Of a DNA stretch of 64,000 nt, positions 35,316-46,343 are shown in pieces (position 1 is the first letter of the stretch; every line of letters starts with the position of its first letter). The notes below the pieces were generated by a model that saw only the letters and a program-made list of their open reading frames with translations, searched no databases and was not told the origin of the DNA. Source of the stretch: Gamsiella multidivaricata (taxonomy: Eukaryota; Mortierellomycota; Mortierellomycetes; Mortierellales; Mortierellaceae); NCBI RefSeq assembly GCF_025024155.1, contig NW_026251781.1, positions 1-64,000 of the forward strand. Direction: 5' to 3'. A program made the translations under genes and the position numbers.

Positions 35316-36574
35316 AGATGGGCAGGAATTGTTTTCGACGAGAGAGTTGCAGGTGGACGATACATGAACAGCGAATGATCGAGTGCAAAAGTAAAGAAAA
35401 GACGAATAAAGACGGCCCTTGGCGCACTTTAATGCCAGGTCCTTGATCCTACAACTATTGTTGTCGCGCTTTACACTTAACAATATCAACGAATTTATTG
35501 TGAATGTTCTTTGATAGTAGTGTTGTTGTTCTTGATCTTGAACTTGCTCCCCCTATCGCCCCCGCGCCGATTATAGTGTCAGTGCCGCTTGCTGCCCATG
35601 ATCTTTTTTTTTTCGAGTGTTTGATACTGCTCTGGATGTCAGTGTCATCATCGTTCGTGGGCCTTGATACTGTTCTCAAAGCTACCGAATGGGGAGGCCG
35701 GTGGCCTACGACCCGGTTGCTGGGGCTTTGATGAGCTGCCTAGTGTCTAGCACAAAAGAAAAAAGTCATGTTGGCAAATAGATCGAGACTCGCAGTATCA
35801 TGAGTGAGTCCATATGCAGAGGAATAGTGCTTACCTTGCTGGCTGTTACGGCTACGGTTCGACCTGAGTGTTGTGGTGCTGACACTCCTCTGCCTTCTCC
35901 TTTGCCTCTTTTGTGCTCCTCTCTGGACCTCCACTTTCTTCCTTCCTTCTGTCTTGCTCCTCCTCCTCCTTCTCCTCTTCTTCTTATTTCTTTCGGTTCC
36001 CTTTTTTTTGTTCTTTTTTTTTTGTTCTTTTTTTTTTGTTCTTTTCTTTGTTCTTTTTTTTTGTTCTTTTTTTTGTTCTTTTTTTTGTTCTTTTTTTTGT
36101 TCTTTTTTTTCTTTTTCTTTTTGCTTTTGTTTTCGTTTTCGTTTTCGTTTTTTTTTTTACTTTTTTTTTTTTCTTTTTTTCTTTTCTTTTCTTTTTCGGT
36201 GTTTTTATACAGCTGTCACTGCCTGTCCTTCCTCTCCTTTACTCCTCCTGTACTCTCCCATCGACCCTTCCTTAGCCCCCCATCCATTGCACTCCGCCCG
36301 CACTCGTTTTGCTATCCCTCCTCACCATTCTTCCCCATCATCTATGACTTTACCCCATTCGCCCTCTCCCTCTTGTGCCCATACACACTGGTCATCCCCC
36401 GCAGAGGACCCAACCTCGCGACCACCAAACCCCGAGGGTTCGGGGCCGTCTCCCCTCAGCTGAGAGAGGGTGGTCTGCTGTGCGGTCACTGACAGCACTG
36501 CCCCTGCCTCCTCTCTACCCGCTCCACCTCTACCTTGAACCCATGGCGCACTTACCTCTTTGCATGTGTCCACC
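35316..36574. repeat. Intergenic with long T-rich low-complexity block
   Basis: At 35990-36200 the plus strand is almost pure T with regularly spaced GTTC and CG interruptions (units of TTTTTTTTGTTC and TTTTCG). Frames through it encode only Phe/Leu/Cys and are not genes. The remaining DNA on either side shows CT-rich patches and no gene. Confidence 0.7.
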
Positions 36575-38539
36575 CTAGGACTAGGATCCTTGATCGATCG
36601 ACGCGCTCTCTCCCTCTCGCTGCCCAGTTGGGGAGCATTACTAGGCCTGATCTTGCCGAGACATCGCCGCTACCACGAATGGATCAGTTAAATAGTGTGT
36701 CAGTATATCTCTGTTTTTTGCGTGCTGCACTCAGCACACATACATCTCTTTATCCAAGAGGACATGCACAAACGTACCTTCGTCTTCCATGTGTCATAGC
36801 GGTTTGCCGACCATGGGTCCGCCAGTGTGCTACCTCAAAGACGAAGCCATCTCTGTCGAAGGTCTGTTCCAGAGTCCCTTACTAGGATCAGGACTGCTGG
36901 ACATCCCTTGACCATGATGTCTTCGCTCCGAACCTCACAGTCAGCTGGCCTATGTGTCGGCGAGTGTCCCTTCGCACGACCGTGGTCGAGTTCCCCCAGG
37001 ACGATGAACCTGGATCAAGTCCAGGATCGGGGAAAACGGCGGGGACGCTGTCTCAGCATCAGGCCGTGCATCCAGCCGGGCGAGCAAGAGAGAGCGTGGG
37101 CACGGCGACGATCTATAGAATCCCTGGACACAGCAAAAAGTAAGTGCCTTAGTTTGACCCCAGGAACAAGGAGGGTGGACAGGAGAGAGCCGGCTAGGGT
37201 GCAGCACTGGGCGACCAGCACAGCAGGCACCCAATCCCAGCTGGGATCAACAGCCCCTCAGCCTCGAGGTCACTGGATCGCGAGAGGGCTCATGCGAGTG
37301 GGACCAAGTGCGCAGAGACACTCCAAGGGAGGGGGTATTTTTTAGATGGGGTAAGGGCAATCATTGATGACAGGGAAGGAGGTGGGAGGGTTGAGTGGGG
37401 CGGTGGAAGAGGGGAGGGGATGGAGAGTACTTAGCTTTGAATATTTCAATTTGCTTGGTTTGCTTGGTTCACTTGATAGGCTTGACGGGCTTGATGGAAT
37501 TGCCATGGCCCGGCGAGTCTGGCTCGCCTACCAGGCTGGGCGGAGCGAGCCAGGGCCTCTTCTCAGCCGAGACTGGCAGAGACAGAGGCCAGTGGCTAGA
37601 GGAGAAGCAGTTCAGACAGCAGAAGACAAGAGGACAGTCAGTGTGTGAGTGTGTGAGAAAAGGAACACAGGCACCAAAGTTGACTCCCAGTACAGCAACA
37701 GCGAACGGTGCATGTCAAACATACCTTTGTGACCATCTGGCTCGCTCTTCTTGACCATGGCGAGTCCCGCTGGACTGGGCCATGTTGTACCTGTGGATGT
37801 TGTAACGGACCAGCTGATATGGTCGGCTAGAGGTGCGGACCTTTCTTTGCTAGAAAAGAGGCGTTGACACACAAAAACAAGTGCAGAAAGAGACTACGCC
37901 ATGAGGATCGAGCCACAAACATAGACACAATCTATGGCACCAGGCACAAGGCACCAAGCACCAGGCACAAACAAAAAAGAAAAGAAAGACGAGCAGTGCC
38001 ACTTTGCAAGGAAAGAAGACCAGGAACATACCTTTGTGGACTCGACCGGTCATCGCTGTGGTCGTCGCTGCGGTCCTACTGCGCTGCTGTTGAGGATTGC
38101 TGCAGTGGAAATGACGGGCGAAGCAGCCTAAAGATGCGAGAAATATACAAAGTGGGCTCAGACACTAGTACAAACACGCACAGCCCCAATAGACTAGAAG
38201 AGAACATCCTGCATAAACACAATGAGCAAAAGCACAATGAGCAACCTCATGAGTGTCGTAACATACCTGGACGATGCTGCCTGGCCATAACATCGAGTAA
38301 CAGAGTGCACTTTGGTACGGGTGCATCGGTGGATGTGTGGTTTGGAAGAGTGGAGGAGAGTGTGGGAAAAAGAAAACGGCTGCCCGCGGGAGAATTTTGA
38401 ATGGAAGGCCACGCGTCAAAATGTAAACAAACGAAAATCAAAATGAAGGTGGACGCGTCGAGTGACGTTCTTCATCACCCAAGGGGCGTGTCCTCGCAGT
38501 GCGCACAAGTAACATGAACCTACAGTCAGAGCGCCGTCT
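36575..38539 (-). repeat. Dispersed repeat, copy 1 (1.97 kb)
   Basis: Nearly identical in sequence and orientation to 43764-45510. The shared part begins CTAGGACTAGGATCCTTGAT and ends ...CCGTCT. It is not bounded by TG..CA, so it is not a simple LTR, and no clear terminal inverted repeat is seen. On the minus strand it has a CT-rich leader-like stretch (about 38330-38390) and four good splice-donor motifs of the type AAAG|GTATGT, each followed by pyrimidine-rich AG sites, as if it were a spliced transcription unit. Frames between them are short: a 43-codon ORF at 38076-38207 (MFSSSLLGLCVFVLVSEP) is kept in both copies. This copy has about 190 bp (37395-37600) absent from copy 2. Confidence 0.85.
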
Positions 38540-39110
38540 GTACATACTCTATCCTTTAATCCTACAAGACCACTGTTGCTGTGCTTTAAACATAACATCC
38601 CTGGGTTTATTATGAATGATAGTCTAACGCAATGCGCTGGTGTTTTTCAAACGGTGGTGTCGTTGCACACTTTTTGAGTGCGGCTAGGGCATGTTGTCTT
38701 TCAAATAAGATTGCCTGCCAAAAAAGAAATAAAAAGTACAACAACGCGTCCCCATTTTACTATCCCGCCCCTTATTGATCCTAATCCTGCACAGGCTCCC
38801 GAGGTCTAGAGATCTACAGTACACCGACCCCTTGGATCCAATTTGGAGACAAAGCCTTGCCATACTTCTTTGCCATTTTCTCCTGCCATTTAATGGGACC
38901 CAAAGTTGCGGTACCTATGCGAGCGATACCTATGCGGGCGAAACTTAAGCGGGCGATCCTCTTAAGACACCAGGTGCGGAGGCTCACGCGGCGGAGGGAG
39001 AGCGATTGCAGAGTTGGAGATACACCCAGAGAGATGGAAATGATCCATGCTTTGTATCCAGTATGAAGGCTCTGACATGTCGGCTGTATATGTGAAGCCC
39101 TGGATAATTA
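38540..39110. other. Intergenic between repeat copy 1 and F-box relic
   Basis: About 570 bases with no recognised gene. Contains two tandem GCG[A/G]GCGA-like motifs around 38915-38960. Confidence 0.35.
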
Positions 39111-39285
39111 TCTCCATTATAATGGCTAACGAGGATCCTTTCGTAGAGATAAGGTTCCAGACGGCATTCCAGGTATGACTGATATGGGTAGCGGCTGTAA
39201 GATCGTGTTGCGATAGGTTACGGGCGATGATGTGCACGAGCTAGGAGATCGAAAAGACCATCTCAACAGGTATTCTGAGCAGCGT
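39111..39285 (-). pseudogene. F-box domain relic
   Basis: A minus-strand frame reads VEMVFSIS, a TAG stop, then LVHIIARNLSQHDLTAATHI and SHTWNAVWNLIS, a recognisable F-box motif (compare PELQHLLAGYLTRNDLEAAI in the neighbouring gene). The stop interrupts the first helix of the F-box, and no leucine-rich region follows in frame. It is an isolated remnant of the same gene family as the pair to its right. Confidence 0.6.
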
Positions 39286-39575
39286 ACTGCCGATAGTGTT
39301 GTTTTCTGTTTCCGCGGACATCTTTGGGAACCGAAAACGGAATAAAAAGAGAGGAGTAACAGTGGGCAGAGGCATTATACAAGTTTAAGCGACCGCAAAA
39401 AGGATGGACATTGAAGGCCTGTGCGATGTGCACATTGACCACCGCGAACGAAAGTGATTCATAATTCGTACTCTTGGATTGTGCCAACATCATATCGTCC
39501 ATGGTTTTAGTGCGCGCTGTATCATGCAAATAGTTTTTTATACACAAATTTGTTTTTTAATCACATAGATCATGC
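39286..39575. other. Intergenic, about 290 bp
   Basis: AT-rich; holds 3' UTR-like sequence of the F-box/LRR gene. No gene seen. Confidence 0.4.
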
Positions 39576-41341
39576 TTAGAACACAAAGTGTCCGTCCTTA
39601 CTGATATCGGCATCGATATAACAGGCACCTCGCGAGGAAATACAGCTGAACCCACTCGCCACAATCCAATTCGGGAACAATGCCTCGCCGCGCCCCTGGG
39701 CCATTTCTCTCGCCTTCTGAATTATGCTATTGCTATAGTCATTTGACTTGACCGGAACACACAGAATAACCTTTCGAAGCTTCGGCGCAAACGAAAAGTC
39801 CTCCAAGATTTCATATGTCATCGCATCCCCCCCGAGTTCGAGACCGAGGAGGGAAGTGAATGAGCACAGCCGCTCCCTGATCAATTCCTGCTCCTCAGGC
39901 GTGTATGGTTTAAGAGGGGGTAAATCTGCTTGTCTCCAACCTACACCGTACGGCCGGGGTTGATAGTCGAGTGGTTGGATATCCATATGCAGCCTCTCCA
40001 GCACCTTGGCACAAGGCCAGGGTTTGCATCCCTTGAAAAGCTCGATTGTACCGGCTTTTGTGCCCAACAGATTCAAGCTGCGCAGGAGAGGACAGTTCTC
40101 CAATATCTCGATAGCACTATGGCTGGTGATATGAAGACATCCCTCCACATCGAGTTCAACAAGGCTATGCGAGGTCCCTGCTGAAGTGAGTGTTGGAGGG
40201 AGACGTGCCAATTGATGGAGTGCCAAGTCCCCGAATTCCGTGTATTTGACGCTGACCATTTGCAGCCCATGGTTGACCCGCATCACCTCCTCAAACGCCT
40301 TGTCTGTTGTAAACGGCGTATGCTTGGCAGTAAACCTCTTGAGGTTCGGGCATGATTTTGACACTGCGTTCAAGAACCCCGAATCGCCGACTAGAGAACC
40401 ACCTTCGGTTACTGAGACGCGCAAATCAAGCTCGATCTCTTGGATGCTGGCTTGATTCTCGATGCAGGGATGTGACTGTTTCGAGTCGTCCAAGCAGGAT
40501 TGTCGTGGTCCCAACATCACACTGTTCCAGCTCGACGCTCGGAACGGCATGCTTACCCAACTCAATACTCGGAGCGAGGTGCTTGTCCAGCCGTCATCGT
40601 CCACTTTGACCAACTCTGGTACGGCATCGGCTACCAAACTGCTGCTTTTGATGCCGTCAATCTCCTCGACTTTGGCCTCGTCAAGTTCCTCGACTAATAG
40701 GTTGATTGTCAAGGCCAGTGACTGGAGTTGAGAACATGATTTAAGCACGAAAAGAATATCGTCGATGCGGACATCTGTCAGGACATTCCAGTAAAAGTCC
40801 TCCAGGTGCTTGAATGCAGACACAGGAGTCATCTGGCACTCCAATGGCTTTGGCGGGTATTGCCTCAAGGTGATATGCAGAACTCGAAGCTGTGGTGCTA
40901 TCTCTGCGAGCTCCTGAAGCTGCAAAGCGCTCAGTTTTGTGTCGCGGAGGAAGAGCGAGTGTAGGTTGATGGTAAAGTTGAGAAGGAAGGCGAGATTATT
41001 CCATTCTATGGAGATGATCTCGAGACTCTTGACATGATGGCCGTATGAGTGCATCCTGGAATAGTTGCGAGTCTGTTGGTGCTCGCGGAAGAATAGCTTT
41101 TCATAGAGATAGGGAACCCAAATGGTATTCCAGGCACGGCTGACGAGGATGGCAGCCTCTAGATCATTCCGCGTGAGATAGCCGGCGAGGAGGTGTTGAA
41201 GTTCAGGGATGGAAAAGAAGGTATCCGGGGGGCCCTTGGTACATCGATGTCGACAACGTAGTTATCGGATGTTCTGAGCCGCAGACTTCGGCGAAGGGTC
41301 GTTGGGGCAGGTTTTGATGTGGTTTTGTTGGCTTTGGGCAT
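39576..41341 (-). CDS. F-box/leucine-rich-repeat protein, one-base frame break near N-terminus
   Basis: ATG at 41341 opens MPKANKTTSKPAPTTLRRSL. A one-base shift in a run of six C (minus strand, near 41228) is needed to enter the frame with FFSIPELQHLLAGYLTRNDL and AAILVSRAWNTIWVPYLYEK, an F-box. That frame is open for over 500 codons to 39576. The rest is a degenerate leucine-rich repeat solenoid (LHSLFLRDTKLSALQLQELA, QLRVLHITLRQ, SHSLVELDVEGCLHITSHSA, CPLLRSLNLLGT). F-box proteins bring substrates to SCF ubiquitin ligases. The break is either a real mutation or a homopolymer error; from the next Met (41054) the protein would lack the F-box. It is a divergent paralogue of 41566-43242, with 225 bp between starts. 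Confidence 0.7.
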
Positions 41342-41565
41342 GGTTGACGGGGAGAGGAGAAGAGAGGCGGGCAAGAAAAATGGCGGCAAAGAAAGGGGCG
41401 AAAAGATGGTATAGTGGTGGCAACGGATAGGGATGAGTCGATTAACGTCTGCTGGACTCGCCGCATAAGTCCGACAGATATATAATGGGCCTCAAATGTG
41501 TCTCTCTCGTCTTTTATTTCACGTCCCTTCTCATCACTTCCAGCTCTTTTGGTCCACTGAACAAC
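41342..41565. promoter_or_regulatory. Divergent promoter of the F-box/LRR pair
   Basis: The 224 bases between the two divergent F-box starts. It carries short matching CT-rich leaders on both strands, as expected of an inverted duplication whose axis lies here. No core element is clear. Confidence 0.5.
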
Positions 41566-43242
41566 ATGCCCAAATTGACGCCGACCGTCCCAGACCGTGC
41601 TCAAGCAGCTAATCGGATGATTCTACGTCCTAGGAGGACCAAGGACGATAGCAGCGTTGACACTGCTCCCAAGATGTTCCAAGACACTGTATTCTCGATG
41701 CCGGAGCTTGTTCACTTAATCACCGACCACCTGGCAAGGCGCGATCTCACGGCCCTCATCCGTGTCAACCGTACCTGGATTAACATTTAGGTTCCTTATC
41801 TCTACGAAAATCTATACTTTTCCCTGTACCAACGAACCGACGCCTATTCAATGGTCTGCAAATATGGAGACCACGTCAAGACCCTCTGTCTCTGGCACAT
41901 AGAATGAGCTAGAGCCCGCCACCTCCTCGACTTTACCGCCAACCTGCAATCGCTCAGGTTCCGATTCAGGGCCTTGTACACTCCATCTCTCACGCAGATC
42001 GCGGAGATGGTGTCACAGCTTCGTGCCTTGCATATCACCCTAAAACAATTCTTATCACAGCCGTCGAATTGTCAGATGACTCCTGTAGCGGCCCTCAAGA
42101 ACCTGGAGGACTTTTACTGGTGCGTCAATGCCGACGTCCACATCGACGCTATTCTTTTGGTGCTCAGAGATTGCCGTCAACTCAGGTCATTGATTCTGGA
42201 AAGACTCGTCATAGTAGAGGATTTTAAGGACGCCCGCAACGAGCAGGAGCCCGAGAAGGAGATGGAAGAGCGCACTGGGTTGATCAGGGTGGATGACGAA
42301 GGTTGGATGAACACATCGCTTCGGTCGTTGACCTTGAACACTGTGACATGGGGCTCTAAGGATTCGAACACTACGCATCCTCACTTTCTTCGTCTTTTTC
42401 AGCACCTTCCCAATCTCGAATGCCTTAAGCTCAAACAGAGGAGCAATGTCACCGCTCAGGACTGGAGTGATATCTTCGAAGATCGAGCCACCCTGCAGAG
42501 AACCATGCCAGAGTCCCATGCTACGGCTATCAATCTCGACCATTGCACTGGAAGCAGCGTCAGGGATGACACCTCAGCTATGGGTGTGGCGGTGGCGGTG
42601 GTGCATGAAGACCAGGCTCTCACACAATTGACATGTATGCCTCGATCAGTACATGTATCGCCAGGAATATCACACAGTCTGGTTACCTTTGACATTGAAG
42701 GATGTTTGGAATTTAACAGCACCAGTGCTTCTATACTTCTGGAGAACTGCACGATCTTGCGCAAATTGAACCTGTTGGGCACGATGGCGGGGACAATCGA
42801 GCTCTTAAAGGGGAGTAAACCATGGCCATGCGCCAACGTGCTCGAGAACCTGTGTATGGATATCCAGCCACTCGAATATCAACCTCTGCCGTATGGAGGG
42901 CCCCGGCATCCGCTCAGGCTGTACACGTTCGGGGAAATGCAGTCAATTCGAGGACGGCTGTGTTTTTCCACATCCCTAGTTCGTCTAAAACTCCGGGACG
43001 AAGCATTAACGCTTGATATGATCCAGGATTTTTCGTTTGCGCCAAACCTTTGGGTAATGCACCTAGGGTTCCCAATGAGCGTGAACAACATCGATACACT
43101 TCAAGAGGTGGCTCTCAAGTACGGCCAAGTCCTGTTCCCGAACTGGATTGTGTCGTCTGATATCACTTACTCCTCCTGGCGTCCAGCCGTCGCGGTTACA
43201 GCTTATCTCGATGAAGAGAGTTTTATGTTCCGATGGCCATGA
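41566..43242 (+). pseudogene. F-box/leucine-rich-repeat pseudogene with two nonsense codons
   Basis: Single frame from ATG 41566 (MPKLTPTVPDRAQAANRMIL) to 43242, interrupted by TAG at 41788-41790 and TGA at 41905-41907. Both fall where the minus-strand paralogue or context supports Trp (TWINI[stop]VPYLYENL versus AWNTIWVPYLYEKL; HIE[stop]ARARHLLDF). The F-box (VFSMPELVHLITDHLARRDL) lies before the first stop. After the second stop 445 codons remain open with LRR-like text (LRALHITLKQFLSQPSNCQM, SHSLVTFDIEGCLEFNSTSA, CTILRKLNLLGTMAGTIELL). The intact length of the downstream frame suggests recent inactivation. If stops are real, only a 74-residue F-box fragment is made. Confidence 0.75.
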
Positions 43243-43763
43243 TGAGCCCTAGATTGGGAAGCTGTGATACATCCATGTAAACGGACCATCGAACTGAGAA
43301 GTCCAACTAGCCGAGCTTAATAAGTCGAAGACTCGATAGGATATTTAATCTAGCTTAGAACAAGAACCAGACTTGTTCTCTTTAGCTCAAACAAGAAGTG
43401 TACATGTACATATGGCATTCAGTGATCAATTTTGCTTCATGTAACAAAAAGGAGGTGCTGTGCTGACAGTCTACGAGTCGCGGTACTTTGCCTACGCTCG
43501 ATCAAAATAGCAGCTCCACAAAGAGACTCCTACACGTGATATCTTGAGCTGGGCTGCACTGTTCCTCCACCCTTTTGTCCTTTCCTCGGCCTTAATGGCG
43601 ACAGACGACCAACTTTTTCCTTTTCATTCATACGCTTTATAGTCAATAATGTCTTCACGGGCGGGTGATGAGCAGGTCACACTCCAGAATGCAATGCGGC
43701 AAACGATGCTGAATGACAAGGACCACGCAACCGGTAACGCCAAGACCACAGCCGAGGAAGGCA
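43243..43763. other. Intergenic between F-box pseudogene and repeat copy 2
   Basis: About 520 bases. A frame at 43649-43760 (SSRAGDEQVTLQNAMRQTML) looks protein-like and is cut by the repeat at 43764, suggesting the repeat inserted into or duplicated across a gene end. Otherwise nothing. Confidence 0.35.
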
Positions 43764-45510
43764 CTAGGACTAGGATCCTTGATCGATCGACGCGCTCTCT
43801 CCCTCTCGCTGCCCAGCTGGGGAGCACTATTAGGCCCGATCTTGCTGAGACATCGCCGCTACCACGAATGGATCAGTTAAATAGTGTGTCAGTATATCGC
43901 TGTTTTCTGCGTGCCGCACTCAGCACACATACATCTCTTTATCCAAGAGGACATGCACAAACGTACCTTCGTCTTCCATGTGTCATAGCGGTTTGCCGAC
44001 CATGGGTCCGCCAGTGTGCTACCTCAAAGACGAAGCCATCTCTGTCGAAGGTCTGTTCCAGAGTCCCTTACTAGGATCAGGACTGCTGGACATCCCTTGA
44101 CCATGATGTCTTCGCTCCGAGCCTCACAGTCAGCTGGCCTATGTGTCGGCGAGTGTCCCTTCGCACGACCATGGTCGAGTCCCCCCAGGACGATGAACCT
44201 GGATCAAGTCCAGGATCGGGGAAAACGGCTGGGACGCTGTCTCAGCATCAGGCCGTGCATCCAACCAGGCGAGCAAGAGAAAGCGTGGGCATGTCGACGA
44301 TCTATAGAATCTCTGGACACAACAAAGGGTGAGTGTCTTAGTTTGACCCTAAGAACAAGGAGGGTGGACAGGAAAGAGCCGGCTAGGGTGCAGCACTGGG
44401 TGCCTGCTGTCAGGCACTCAATCCCAGCTGGGATCGACAGTCCCTCAGCCTCGAGGCCGCTGGACCGCGAGAGGGCTCATGCGAGTGATGACCAAGTGCG
44501 TAAAGGCACTCCAAGGGGAGGGTATTTTGGATGTGGTAATGGCAATCATTGACGACGGGGGAGGCGGTGGGGGGGTTGTGTGGGGACAGTTCGGACAGCA
44601 GAAGGCAAAAGGACAGCCAGTGTGTGAGTGTGTGAGAAAAGGAACACAGGCGCCAAAGTTGGCTCCCAGTACAGCAACAGCGAACGGCTCATGTCAAACA
44701 TACCTTTGTGGCCATCTGACTCGCTCTTCTTGACCATGGCGAGTCCCGCTGGACTGGGCCATGTAGTACCTGTGGTTATTGTAACGGACCAGCTGATATG
44801 GTCGGCTAGAAGAGCGGATCTTTCTTTGCTAAAAAAGAGGCATTGACACACAAAAACAAGTGCAGAAAGAGACTACGCCATGAGGATCGAGCCACAAACA
44901 TAGACACAATCTATGGCACCAGGCACAAGGCACCAAGCACCAGGCACAAACAAAAAAGAAAAGAAAGACGAGCAGTGCCACTTTGCAAGGAAAGAAGACC
45001 AGGAACATACCTTTGTGGACTCGACCGGTCATCGCTGTGGTCGTCGCTGCGGTCCTACTGCGCTGCTGTTGAGGATTGCTGCAGTGGAAATGACGGGCGA
45101 AGCAGCCTTAAGATGCGAGAAATATACAAAGTGGGCTCAGACACTAGTACAGACACGCACAGCCCCAGTAGGCTAGAAGAGAACATCCTGCCACCACAGG
45201 CATAAACACAATGAGCAAAAGCACATATGAGCAACTTCATGAGCGTTGTAGCATACCTTGGAGATGCTGCCTGGCTATAGCATCGAGTAACGGAGTGCAC
45301 TTTGCCACGAGTACATCGGTGGGTGTTTGGTTTGGAAGGGCGGAGGAGAGTGTGGAAAGAAAGAGAATAACCGCCAGGGGATAAATGTGAATGGAAGACA
45401 ACGCGTCAAAATATAATAAAATGAACGCGCCGAATGATGTTCTTCATCATCCAAGGGCGTGCTCTCACAGTGCGCACAAATAACATGAATTCACAGCCAG
45501 AGAACCGTCT
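43764..45510 (-). repeat. Dispersed repeat, copy 2 (1.75 kb)
   Basis: Direct copy of 36575-38539, about 95 percent identical by eye where compared. The same minus-strand donor motifs (GTATGC near 45255, GTATGT near 45005 and 44697, GTACGT near 43960) are kept. The first in-frame ATG of the leader exon in copy 1 is followed here by an early TAG. The 43-codon ORF (45055-45186) is kept with one residue change (F to S). The two copies bracket 5.2 kb holding the three F-box loci. Confidence 0.85.
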
Positions 45511-45619
45511 AAGCAAGCGTCAATATGGTTGCGACAAGATAAAGGGTTGTATTATTCGCGAGGAAAATGAAGGACTATGTGCAGGGAATCTGTGAAGCCG
45601 GCGTAACCAGGCCGCGCCG

Positions 45620-46308
45620 CTATGCTGAGGATGTCATCGTGGCACTCGAGGCTGGAAGCTCGGGTTGATAATGAGTAGGAGTCGTAGGAGCAATGCCTGT
45701 TGGGGTGGCAGGCGTGGAAGATGTGGCAACGTTGCCATTTTCCAGACTCACGACCTTTCTAAGCTGGCCTCCTGCTCCGCCACCGAATCCTATTTGGCTC
45801 CCAATACTCGATCCAAACAGACTCCCTCCTCCTCCACTGCTGCCGTTATTAGCAGCATCTCCAGATTTTGACCGCGAGCGCGAGCGAGGCAGGGAGCTGT
45901 GGAAGTTGATTTTCAGACGAGCAGTCCTACCCATCGATTGCTTCTTCCCAGCATTAATGTTGAACGCCGTGTTCGTATCCGTGGCATCACCATTTTCGGG
46001 ATCACTTTCGTGTCCGTCCTGTTGGACATGGTTGTGCTGGCCTTGCTGCTGCTCTGCATTTTGTTCCGCGATGGCTTCCTCTTGTGCCTCGATCTGTACG
46101 CGGTCGCATTCGACTTGGAGGGCGTCGAGCCACTGGAGAAGAGTATCTTCGTCGGGCGCGCAGCAGACAAAAGCACGTTTTGCGGTGACGATGCGGAGGC
46201 AATATTGCTTGGATTTCGAAACCGGGTCTGTTTGGAGGCAGTCGATAATCGTCGAAAGGGGGATGATTCCATGGGGTTGGTATTCCTAGAGGAAAGAAGA
46301 GAGAGAGC

Positions 46309-46343
<35 letters not shown>

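Noticed and set aside
35800..36492. 230-codon frame rich in Phe and Leu
   Set aside because: It translates the T-rich low-complexity block and has no domain structure.
36575..45510. LTR retrotransposon with the F-box genes as interior
   Set aside because: The repeats lack TG..CA ends, a primer-binding site and polypurine tract were not found, and no gag/pol sequence is present.
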